Of a stretch of 9,401 bases of DNA, positions 1-5,363 are shown piece by piece. Source of the stretch: Candidatus Pacearchaeota archaeon. GTDB lineage: Archaea; Nanobdellota; Nanobdellia; Pacearchaeales; GW2011-AR1. Under the pieces are notes generated by a model. It was not told the origin of the DNA. It did not search any database and was given only the letters and a program-made list of their open reading frames with translations. The stretch spans positions 1-9,401 of the forward strand of contig WJLK01000047.1 of NCBI GenBank assembly GCA_014728565.1. Direction: 5' to 3'. The position numbers were made by a program, and so were the translations under genes. Position 1 is the stretch's first letter, and every line of letters begins with the position of its first letter.

Positions 1-29
1 AATAAAAAATATACATTATTGTTATTTAA

Positions 30-55
30 ATAAAAAATTATAAAGAAAAACAACT
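30..55 (-). terminator. Possible T-rich terminator after the zinc-ribbon gene
   Basis: Read on the minus strand, the sequence downstream of the zinc-ribbon stop codon carries two T-runs, one of five and one of six bases, in an AT-rich context. Archaeal transcription can end on such T-tracts without a hairpin. No stem was found, so this is only suggestive. Confidence 0.25.
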
Positions 56-96
56 GATAAAATATACTCTAATTTAAATAATCTTAAACTTCCAAG

Positions 97-273
97 TTAC
101 AATATCCCGTTATTACTTGTTCTTAGTTTTTCATCTCTTGTATCCTGCTTTATTATGACTAGTTTCATCTCACCATTATAACCGCAAAATTTACATTTTG
201 AGTTTATTGTTAATCCTGTCTGATTAGAAAAAAGATTTACTTTACCACATTGAGGGCATGTGTAGTATGACAT
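97..273 (-). CDS. Small zinc-ribbon protein, 58 aa
   Basis: This short gene encodes a protein made mainly of one zinc ribbon. Residues 6-10 read CPQCG and residues 27-31 read CKFCG, giving two CxxC knuckles 17 residues apart that would bind one zinc ion. A basic and polar tail follows (residues 38-58). Such ribbons bind nucleic acid or partner proteins; nothing here says which. The ATG lies one base after GGGAGGT on the minus strand, an unusually short ribosome-site spacing. A TAAATA box (295-300) sits 21 bases upstream, so a leaderless start is equally possible. The gene is the last of the minus-strand run of small genes and is followed by a very AT-rich stretch. A second zinc ribbon of similar size, otherwise not obviously related, lies at 2441-2608. 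The ribbon is clear; the function is unknown. Confidence 0.75.
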   Translation of the reverse strand: MSYYTCPQCGKVNLFSNQTGLTINSKCKFCGYNGEMKLVIIKQDTRDEKLRTSNNGIL

Positions 274-335
274 TACCTCCCTAATATTCTTTAATATTTA
301 GAATTTTCTGTTCTGCGAAATAATTGTTATGAAAA

Positions 336-530
336 TTATTTAAATGCATTTAGAAAAAATAATAAAGAGCATAAAATCAAGACAATAAGAATAATAAGAA
401 CCCAAAACCAGTTTATTTTTATCTTAGGTCTTCCTCTTTTCAGAGGAAGTTCAGGTTCATATTTAGCAGTTCCTGGATTATATTTCATTGAGAAAGAAAT
501 CTCCTTATCTTTTCTTTTTGTTTTTTTCAT
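336..530 (-). CDS. Small single-pass membrane protein, 64 aa
   Basis: A hypothetical protein with a strongly basic cytoplasmic N-terminal part (residues 1-40, including KKTKRKDK and KRGRPKIK) followed by one hydrophobic helix near the C-terminus (about residues 41-60) and a four-residue tail. This is the layout of a tail-anchored protein, with the basic stretch probably facing the cytoplasm and able to touch lipid headgroups or nucleic acid. RGRPK resembles an AT-hook core, but one copy beside a membrane helix is weak evidence of DNA binding. The ATG lies inside the last 26 bases of the preceding gene (505-855), with an AAGGGAA ribosome site embedded in that gene, so translation is probably coupled. 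No family is recognised. Confidence 0.6.
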   Translation of the reverse strand: MKKTKRKDKEISFSMKYNPGTAKYEPELPLKRGRPKIKINWFWVLIILIVLILCSLLFFLNAFK

Positions 531-855
531 GTTCCCTTAATTTACCTACAACTCCCATTAAGAATAAAATCAATCCCAAAATCCATATTCCAGAAGTTTT
601 TGCAAATAAACCCAGAATTATAAAGACCGCGCCAAGAATAAAGAATCCATCAATATTAATTTTTTTATGTTTTTTACTTTTCATTTTCCTGCCTCTGTTA
701 ACATGAAGATAAGCTAGAATAGATGCAACAAGTGCAATTATATTTATAATCATAGCAATTAAATCATCTCTTAAAAAAAATAAAATAGCTCCTATTAAGA
801 ACAAAACTGCTCCACATAAAAACCAGTTATCTGATCTAAGCATCCTTGTTTTCAT
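505..855 (-). CDS. Small four-helix membrane protein, 116 aa
   Basis: A hypothetical integral membrane protein with four likely helices at about residues 11-28, 31-50, 70-85 and 88-106. They form two hairpins separated by a basic loop (residues 52-66, rich in Lys and Arg), and the tail is also very basic (residues 105-116). The two halves look alike: FLCGAV starts the first hairpin and FILGAV the third helix, so the protein may be an internal duplication. By the positive-inside rule the loop and tail should be cytoplasmic. The ATG lies two bases after the stop codon of the 858-1157 gene, and its own 3' end overlaps the next gene by 26 bases. Three genes in a row therefore appear to be one translationally coupled operon. 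No family is recognised. Confidence 0.65.
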   Translation of the reverse strand: MKTRMLRSDNWFLCGAVLFLIGAILFFLRDDLIAMIINIIALVASILAYLHVNRGRKMKSKKHKKINIDGFFILGAVFIILGLFAKTSGIWILGLILFLMGVVGKLREHEKNKKKR

Positions 856-857
856 TT

Positions 858-1157
858 TTAAATACTATAGAAAATAATTCCTAAAATATAGAACAGAACA
901 ATAATAATCCCCACTATCCAGATGATTTTTTTCTGTTTTCTGGTAAGAGGGCCTGCTCTTTTTTCATATTCAATCACACCATATATTAGAAGAAATATTC
1001 CAACTGCTCTTACAATATCATCTAAAATTCCTGGAACATAGACAGTTAGCAACCATACAATAGCTCCTGCAACAGCCATGACAATAGACTCTGTCTTTCT
1101 CTCTTTTTCAGGAAGCTTTTTTCTGCTTATTTTTTTATTTGTTTTTTTTCTTGCCAT
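858..1157 (-). CDS. Small three-helix membrane protein, 99 aa
   Basis: A hypothetical membrane protein that starts with a very basic, Lys/Arg-rich segment (residues 3-22). Three hydrophobic helices follow at about residues 25-45, 47-64 and 78-98, and the C-terminus is at or inside the membrane. The chosen ATG is preceded by AGAGGTG with a three-base spacer, a good ribosome site. A GTG six bases further upstream lies inside that site and is an unlikely start. The gene probably heads a three-gene operon with 505-855 and 336-530, because the following ATG is only two bases past its stop. No enzyme motif or family is recognised. Confidence 0.65.
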   Translation of the reverse strand: MARKKTNKKISRKKLPEKERKTESIVMAVAGAIVWLLTVYVPGILDDIVRAVGIFLLIYGVIEYEKRAGPLTRKQKKIIWIVGIIIVLFYILGIIFYSI

Positions 1158-1217
1158 TTCCACCTCTTTATCTACTAATAAACAAGGAATTAACCTTTTT
1201 TAATCTTTTCTTTTTCT

Positions 1218-1376
1218 TTAGATAACTCCAAACATTCTTAATCCAGCACCAATCACTAGAATTATAACAACTAAAATTATAATCCATTTTAACTTAGATA
1301 AAACTGTTTTAAAAGCAAACAATGCAACAATAGCTATTAGTATTATTGCAAGTAAAACAAGTAATAATGAATCCAT
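1218..1376 (-). CDS. Very small two-helix membrane protein, 52 aa
   Basis: A hypothetical peptide that is almost entirely hydrophobic: two helices at about residues 3-22 and 30-48, joined by a short basic turn (FKTVLSKLK). This helical-hairpin layout is common in small archaeal membrane proteins of unknown role. The frame is also open upstream to a TTG at 1418, which would add 14 residues, but no ribosome site precedes it. The ATG used here has a TTTAAG box (1398-1403) 21 bases upstream, matching the leaderless promoters elsewhere in the window. The gene lies just downstream of the 220-residue orphan gene, whose stop is at 1423-1425. Because hydrophobic frames arise easily in AT-rich DNA, it is less certain than its neighbours. 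Confidence 0.5.
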   Translation of the reverse strand: MDSLLLVLLAIILIAIVALFAFKTVLSKLKWIIILVVIILVIGAGLRMFGVI

Positions 1377-1422
1377 GAAATAATAAAATAAATCTGACTT
1401 AAAAATGTTATTATTCAAATAG

Positions 1423-2085
1423 TCAGGATTGTAACTCTTCTGTTATTTGTTCTACTCTTTTTTTCCTTCTTTCTTTAAGTCTCTCAGTTGCTGCAATTGA
1501 TTTTTCAACAGCTCCTGCAGTTGCAAGTATTTTTTCTAATAATGTCTGTCCGGTTTTAGAACAAGTCTCTACATCAGCAGCAAAATAAATCCAGTCTTCA
1601 CGTCCCTCACAGTCATGTCTAAACACTTTTCCATTTCTCATAATTCCTGATGCAGCGCTTTGTATCTGTCTAAGGGCTGTCTTCCATGCCTCATACTCCA
1701 TTACAAGAGAAGCATAATCATTCTCTTTAAAATAAATAGGTGTAGATTGCGCACTGGAATTATGAGTAATCCAACCATATCTAAGAAAACCTAATTCAAC
1801 ACTTAATGTTGTATTTGGAAGAATATCTCCATTAAAACTTGCATAAGGATCTCCGTTTTCTTGTGATGGAGGACAGACACTTAATTTTTCAGCTCCAACA
1901 CCTTTTGCAACACCTGTTAAAAATTCCATAACTCTATCAGCATCTTTTTTTAAAAGAACTTTACATCCTATTAACCATCCAAATTCATCAAGTGTAAATT
2001 CAAGTCCTCTTGAATGAGAATCAGCAAACTGTTCATATAATAGTCTGGAAGTAGGCATCCTATATTCACTCAAATATAAACTCAT
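1423..2085 (-). CDS. Soluble orphan protein with C-terminal charged helix, 220 aa
   Basis: Not recognised. The protein has no signal peptide or membrane segment. The first 170 residues look like a mixed alpha/beta globular fold rich in aromatic residues, with cysteines at about 41, 71, 159 and 175 that form no CxxC pair. Residues 179-220 form a long helix that becomes strongly charged (ERLKERRKKRVEQITEELQ) and could be a short coiled coil. The ATG is supported by a TATAAA box 21 bases upstream (2107-2112), typical of a leaderless transcript; a TTG one codon earlier is possible but does not fit that spacing. It is the largest soluble protein in the small-membrane-protein region and might assemble with its neighbours, but that is only inferred from proximity. 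Confidence 0.8.
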   Translation of the reverse strand: MSLYLSEYRMPTSRLLYEQFADSHSRGLEFTLDEFGWLIGCKVLLKKDADRVMEFLTGVAKGVGAEKLSVCPPSQENGDPYASFNGDILPNTTLSVELGFLRYGWITHNSSAQSTPIYFKENDYASLVMEYEAWKTALRQIQSAASGIMRNGKVFRHDCEGREDWIYFAADVETCSKTGQTLLEKILATAGAVEKSIAATERLKERRKKRVEQITEELQS

Positions 2086-2106
2086 CAATTTTCTAAGAAA
2101 TCATAA

Positions 2107-2112
2107 TTTATA
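2107..2112 (-). promoter_or_regulatory. TATA box for the 220-aa orphan gene
   Basis: TATAAA on the minus strand, 21 bases upstream of the ATG at 2085. An archaeal TATA box normally lies about 25 bases before the transcription start, so the transcript would begin at or next to the start codon. A second similar box lies at 2117-2122. Confidence 0.5.
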
Positions 2113-2126
2113 AATATTTATAGTTT

Positions 2127-2363
2127 CTACTGTTGCTTTTTCTTTGTAAAAAAACCATGAATCATCCATCCAAGAACAAATCCCAATACAACAGGAATAA
2201 TAAGCAAAAAAACAGCAGTTGTTTTACAAGGACCAAATTCACATAAAATCATTATTGTATCAAAACTAAAATAACCAATAATTAAACCTATTAATAATCC
2301 GAGATAACTTCCAAACATCTTAAAAGGATTTTTCTTTTTATCCTTATCATCTCTCTTTTTCAT
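2127..2363 (-). CDS. Small two-helix membrane protein, 78 aa
   Basis: A hypothetical membrane protein with a very charged N-terminus (KKRDDKDKKK), two helices at about residues 17-36 and 48-71, and a short basic tail (KKKQQ). Both ends are basic, which predicts both termini in the cytoplasm and the short loop outside. That loop region holds C41 and C46 (CEFGPC), which could form a disulfide on the outer face. The first helix is glycine-rich (GLLIGLIIG), a pattern that favours tight helix packing. A TATA box 23 bases upstream of the ATG implies a leaderless transcript independent of the gene before it. No family is recognised. Confidence 0.65.
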   Translation of the reverse strand: MKKRDDKDKKKNPFKMFGSYLGLLIGLIIGYFSFDTIMILCEFGPCKTTAVFLLIIPVVLGFVLGWMIHGFFTKKKQQ

Positions 2364-2383
2364 TTTAATATAAACAAAAAACC

Positions 2384-2395
2384 CTTTTTATATTT
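2384..2395 (-). promoter_or_regulatory. TATA box for the 78-aa membrane protein gene
   Basis: AAATATAAAAAG on the minus strand, with the TATAAA core at 2387-2392, 23 bases upstream of the ATG at 2363. The spacing is that of an archaeal leaderless promoter. Confidence 0.5.
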
Positions 2396-2440
2396 TGCTA
2401 AATATATCTAAAAAATTACAATTACCTGAGTATTTTTATT

Positions 2441-2608
2441 TTAAGCAACAGAACTAACACTAAAACAACTTCCCTTAACTTTATATCCGCATTTATGACA
2501 CTGAGTAACACAAAAATATCCACCATCTACTTCAACTGCTACATCCTCACTACCACATCTAGGACAGGTAGCTCTAATTTCAGATGCATCCCAATCATCA
2601 ATTGACAT
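2441..2608 (-). CDS. Small zinc-ribbon protein, 55 aa
   Basis: A short protein built around one zinc ribbon: CPRCG at residues 15-19 and CHKCG at residues 37-41, with a beta-strand-like linker between them (DVAVEVDGGYF), as in classic zinc ribbons. Extra cysteines at 33 and 48 are outside the knuckles. The N-terminus is acidic (SIDDWDASE). The likely role is binding nucleic acid or a partner protein. The ATG is preceded by AAAGGT six bases upstream; an ATTATA box (2633-2638) 24 bases upstream would alternatively suit a leaderless start. It stands apart from its neighbours by 60-80 bases on each side and is probably its own transcription unit. The ribbon is clear; the function is unknown. Confidence 0.75.
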   Translation of the reverse strand: MSIDDWDASEIRATCPRCGSEDVAVEVDGGYFCVTQCHKCGYKVKGSCFSVSSVA

Positions 2609-2668
2609 TTTAATTACCTTTAATTTATATGCTATAATAAAGACTCTGAAATTAATATATATTTCTAT

Positions 2669-2678
2669 ACTCTAGAGT
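2669..2678. repeat. 10-base perfect palindrome over a stop codon
   Basis: ACTCTAGAGT reads the same on both strands and contains the TAG stop codon of the 61-residue basic protein gene. It touches the hairpin at 2679-2699. Confidence 0.5.
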
Positions 2679-2857
2679 AACAATAAATCTTTTATTGTTT
2701 TTATTCTTTTGTATTTTCCACCCTTTATTTTGTAAAGTTTTTCTGCTTTTCTGCAGGCTTTTCCATTACTAATTTCCTTGTTTCTGCAACCTGTTTTTTC
2801 TTTTATCTCTTTCAGAAGTCTGGGATTTTTAGGAATAACTCTTTTCATTTTAAACAC
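2672..2857 (-). CDS. Small very basic protein, 61 aa
   Basis: A hypothetical protein with about one third Lys or Arg and few acidic residues, ending in a four-leucine tail. Counted from the GTG used here, cysteines lie at 24 and 35. No membrane helix is present. The high charge suggests RNA or DNA binding, but this is inference from composition only. Two starts are possible. GTG at 2857 lies 22 bases from a TATAAA box (2880-2885), matching the leaderless genes here. ATG at 2848 (58 residues) has AGGTG six bases before it. With the box as placed, the transcript would begin inside that ribosome site, which favours the GTG. The last codons carry a perfect hairpin and the stop sits in a palindrome. 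Confidence 0.5.
   Translation of the reverse strand: MFKMKRVIPKNPRLLKEIKEKTGCRNKEISNGKACRKAEKLYKIKGGKYKRIKTIKDLLLL
2679..2699. repeat. 9-bp perfect inverted repeat with 3-base loop
   Basis: AACAATAAA and TTTATTGTT are exact reverse complements separated by three bases. The hairpin lies within the last codons of the small basic protein gene. In RNA it could mark the 3' end of the transcript, although the stem is mostly A-U and is not followed by a clear T-run on the minus strand. Confidence 0.5.
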
Positions 2858-2879
2858 CTGTTTTTATAAGTAAACAAAC

Positions 2880-2885
2880 TTTATA
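2880..2885 (-). promoter_or_regulatory. TATA box for the small basic protein gene
   Basis: TATAAA on the minus strand, 22 bases upstream of the GTG at 2857. The spacing matches the leaderless promoters in this window and is the main reason for preferring that GTG. Confidence 0.4.
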
Positions 2886-2931
2886 TATTAATCTGAGAAC
2901 TTCCATGTATTGATATTTTAGTGCAGTACTT

Positions 2932-4143
2932 TTATGTTTTTCTGAACATTTTAGGAAGAGCAGGAGCCACCTGATGTTGATAACTTCCCTCTTCTTCAGG
3001 CTCTTTACAATCACCTTCAATAGCATCAAATCTAACAAATCCTGCACCACTTCCATTTATGATTCTTCTGACTTCATGACTATAATATTCCATTGTTATC
3101 TGTCCTGTCCAGTAAGGCTGAATAAAACCTGCTAAATGACTCCAGGCTCCTGTTCCAGTTATAACACCTTGTTCCCTAGATAAGATACCAAATGCTTTTC
3201 TAAGACTAATTATTCCCTGAGAACCTAATAAATACAATGTTTTTCTATCAGCTCTTATCTCAGAGTTTCCTTCAATTAATTCAAAATATTCTTCTGGATC
3301 CAGATTATTAGTTCCATCCATGTCAATAGGAGCCATATCTTTATGATAAGGTCTTGCCCTATACACAAGACTAGTTTTGAATTTCATTTTCAATCCCTGA
3401 GAATTTAAAGACCTTCTTAAGTATCCCTGATTTGCTAAACTTAACTTCCTTTCTAAATCAGAACCCTCTTCAAAAAAACTTATTTCCCCACTATCCCTAA
3501 TATCATCATTAGTCATAAAAGGAGAATCTCTGTATCTAACAGCAGCCTGTGATAAACAGGTTTTACCACAGGTTATTTTTACTGGAAATGAATAAGGTTG
3601 AACTGCAGTAATAAGATTTCCTTCAGGAGTTACACCTGCAAAATGAGTCATACAACCCACTCTTCCAGTAGTGCTTCTTGAATCAATTAATAACTCTAAA
3701 CTATCAGATAATCCTAAGCCTTCAAAACCAACTATATAATAAACATTTTCTCCATCTGCATTTGGATGTAAAACATACGATTCTCCTTCATCCAGATTAG
3801 TTGGATTCATTTCTAATAAATCATTTAATCCAACATTATCCATTACAGTATCTGATTTTACAATTATTCTTCCTGCTCTTATATCAAAACCAACCAAGCC
3901 CAACTGTCCTGGATTTGGTTCTGGGTATATATAAACTGAATCTTTTTCATCAAAATCAAACTCATCTAAACCAGGCATAGCTCCAGAAACACCCCTGCTT
4001 AGTCTAGGGCCTGTCACTGGCATTAACCCTCTTTGAGTAATTCTTCCTCTTGGTGGAGAAATTCCAGATCTAAGATAACTAATAAGTGCTCTTAAATCTG
4101 AATCTCCAAGATTATCACAAACCTCCTTATTTGTCCACACCAT
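2932..4143 (-). CDS. Two-domain dCTP deaminase/dUTPase superfamily protein, 403 aa
   Basis: Resembles the long two-domain family of 2'-deoxycytidine 5'-triphosphate deaminases. Family members convert dCTP to dUTP to feed thymidylate synthesis. What is seen: GFDIRAGR (85-92) matches the family's SLDLRLG-type strand; residues 180-199 (AVQPYSFPVKITCGKTCLSQ) match the end of the first domain, including FPV and LSQ. In the second domain, HLAGFIQPYWTGQ (336-348) and MEYYSHE (351-357) match the active-site strand. The tail SYQHQ...LPKMFRK resembles the NYQGQ...LSKHF ending of the superfamily. E352 fits the catalytic glutamate; the equivalent place in domain one is A180, so only domain two may be active. 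Length matches this family rather than the ordinary deaminase of about 190 residues. A TTTAAA box 23 bases upstream suggests a leaderless transcript. The family is fairly sure; activity is inferred. Confidence 0.75.
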   Translation of the reverse strand: MVWTNKEVCDNLGDSDLRALISYLRSGISPPRGRITQRGLMPVTGPRLSRGVSGAMPGLDEFDFDEKDSVYIYPEPNPGQLGLVGFDIRAGRIIVKSDTVMDNVGLNDLLEMNPTNLDEGESYVLHPNADGENVYYIVGFEGLGLSDSLELLIDSRSTTGRVGCMTHFAGVTPEGNLITAVQPYSFPVKITCGKTCLSQAAVRYRDSPFMTNDDIRDSGEISFFEEGSDLERKLSLANQGYLRRSLNSQGLKMKFKTSLVYRARPYHKDMAPIDMDGTNNLDPEEYFELIEGNSEIRADRKTLYLLGSQGIISLRKAFGILSREQGVITGTGAWSHLAGFIQPYWTGQITMEYYSHEVRRIINGSGAGFVRFDAIEGDCKEPEEEGSYQHQVAPALPKMFRKT

Positions 4144-4166
4144 TTTTAATTTAGATAAAAAGATTT

Positions 4167-4172
4167 TTTAAA
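4167..4172 (-). promoter_or_regulatory. TTTAAA box for the dCTP deaminase-like gene
   Basis: TTTAAA on the minus strand, 23 bases upstream of the ATG at 4143, in line with the other leaderless promoters. It lies inside one arm of the inverted repeat at 4167-4189. Confidence 0.45.
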
Positions 4173-4189
4173 GATTTATCTTCTTTAAA
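4167..4189. repeat. 8-bp perfect inverted repeat between DUF763 and dCTP deaminase-like genes
   Basis: TTTAAAGA (4167-4174) and TCTTTAAA (4182-4189) are exact reverse complements with a seven-base loop. One arm covers the stop codon of the DUF763 gene and the other covers the presumed TATA box of the next gene. It could be a repressor operator or a weak transcript-end hairpin; the sequence does not decide. Confidence 0.5.
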
Positions 4190-5261
4190 CTAGTTTTCCA
4201 TAAAAACTATTTAATCTTCTTAAAACTCCTGATTTTTGTTTATTGTTTATTTTTGTATTTTCAATAGTTTGTTTTAAAAAATCTATACTTTCATTGAATA
4301 TTTTTTTATCAACAGGATAAGGCCATCCATCTTTTCCACCATGTGCAAATGAGTATTTTACAGGATCTTTCCAGCTTAACTCAGTTCCATGTATTAAATG
4401 AGAGATTAATGCCAAAGCCCTGATATTTTTCTGACCCATTCCCCTAATCATCAACAGTTCCTCGTAGTTTTTTGGTTGAATTTCATAAGCCTTGATTAAA
4501 GTTTTTAAATCAATATCAATTTCTGGAAAATGCTCTCTAGGCATCTCAAAATACTCTGTAAGAGTCTTTTGATTATTTTTAGCAGGTTTTAGATATTTTT
4601 TTAAATAACCTGGATGGTCTTTAATTAAATCAAGAGAACATTTTCTTGTTTCCTCAACTTTTTTATCTACGAGATTAAAAGGTTTTGTTATTTTATCACA
4701 CATAATCCCTGAGTGAGGTCCATTTAAAAAATCATGAGTTTTAATCCAGTGATATCTCCTTGCATAGCTATTATTCATTCCCTGCTGAACAACAACCCAG
4801 TTCTTATTAGAAAAAAACAAGACATGATGATATAACTGAAAACCATCCTGCAATAGATGATTATCTACTTTTGCAGATAACTTAGAAGTTTTAATTAATT
4901 CATTTATTGTGTTTTGCTTTAAACCTATTTTATCACCCAGTTCTATAATTTCCTGGGGTGTTTTCCTAGAAATCTTTCCTTTTCCTCCTGCAACTGATAT
5001 TCCTACATTATCTTTAAGAGCTTCTTTTAATGCTCCTGTCGTAGTTGTAGTTAAACCTGAACTGTGCCAGTCAAATCCTAAGACACAACCAAATGCCTGA
5101 AACCAGTAAGGATTGCTTAATCTCTTTAAAAACTCATCCTTTCCATATTCCTCCACTATTACCTCACTTATACCTCCAGCTAGTTTTTTCATCAGAGGAA
5201 AAAGCCATCCAGGGCATTTTCCTCTATGCAGTGGCAAATCAGCTATTCCAGAATTTCTCAT
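4185..5261 (-). CDS. DUF763 family protein, 358 aa
   Basis: A member of the conserved DUF763 family (COG1415), found in archaea and some bacteria and without an established function. Family hallmarks are visible in order: GIADLPLHRGKCPGWLF near the N-terminus (5-21), CVLGFDWHSSG (59-69), the glycine-rich GGKGKISRKTP (92-102), DNHLLQDG (133-140) and YSFAHGGKDGWPYPVD (303-318). Residues 269-284 (LLMIRGMGQKNIRALA) look like a helix-hairpin-helix, and with the basic character this suggests DNA binding, possibly in repair or recombination; that is inference. The length is close to the family norm, so the gene looks intact. The ATG is 22 bases from an ATAAAA box; a TTG five codons upstream does not fit that spacing. 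It is divergent from the HAD gene and upstream of the dCTP deaminase-like gene on the same strand. Confidence 0.93.
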   Translation of the reverse strand: MRNSGIADLPLHRGKCPGWLFPLMKKLAGGISEVIVEEYGKDEFLKRLSNPYWFQAFGCVLGFDWHSSGLTTTTTGALKEALKDNVGISVAGGKGKISRKTPQEIIELGDKIGLKQNTINELIKTSKLSAKVDNHLLQDGFQLYHHVLFFSNKNWVVVQQGMNNSYARRYHWIKTHDFLNGPHSGIMCDKITKPFNLVDKKVEETRKCSLDLIKDHPGYLKKYLKPAKNNQKTLTEYFEMPREHFPEIDIDLKTLIKAYEIQPKNYEELLMIRGMGQKNIRALALISHLIHGTELSWKDPVKYSFAHGGKDGWPYPVDKKIFNESIDFLKQTIENTKINNKQKSGVLRRLNSFYGKLV

Positions 5262-5283
5262 GAAAATCAAAAACAAGAAATGC

Positions 5284-5289
5284 TTTTAT
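5284..5289 (-). promoter_or_regulatory. TATA box for the DUF763 gene
   Basis: ATAAAA on the minus strand, 22 bases upstream of the ATG at 5261, consistent with a leaderless transcript. It is one half of a divergent promoter region shared with the HAD gene. Confidence 0.5.
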
Positions 5290-5336
5290 GGTTTGTTGTG
5301 ATTTTTGGATAATTTATTTTAGATTACAATAAAGAT

Positions 5337-5342
5337 TATAAA
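5337..5342 (+). promoter_or_regulatory. TATA box for the HAD hydrolase gene
   Basis: TATAAA on the plus strand, 21 bases upstream of the ATG at 5364. This predicts a transcript beginning at or beside the start codon. The two divergent boxes are about 50 bases apart. Confidence 0.55.
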
Positions 5343-5363
5343 TAAAACTGATTTTTTTGTATA

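Noticed and set aside
336..530. RGRPK in the small membrane protein as an AT-hook DNA-binding motif
   Set aside because: A single short core next to a membrane helix in a Lys/Arg-rich stretch is easily produced by chance.
488..706. Plus-strand hydrophobic open frame of 72 codons
   Set aside because: It lies antisense to two coupled minus-strand genes, with no promoter or ribosome site.
2850..3056. Open frame of 68 codons on the minus strand inside the dCTP deaminase-like gene
   Set aside because: It overlaps the 3' end of a well-supported longer gene in another frame and shows no motif or promoter of its own.
5308..5350. Imperfect TTATTT/AAATAA symmetry in the divergent promoter region
   Set aside because: Six-base A/T arms are expected by chance in DNA this AT-rich.
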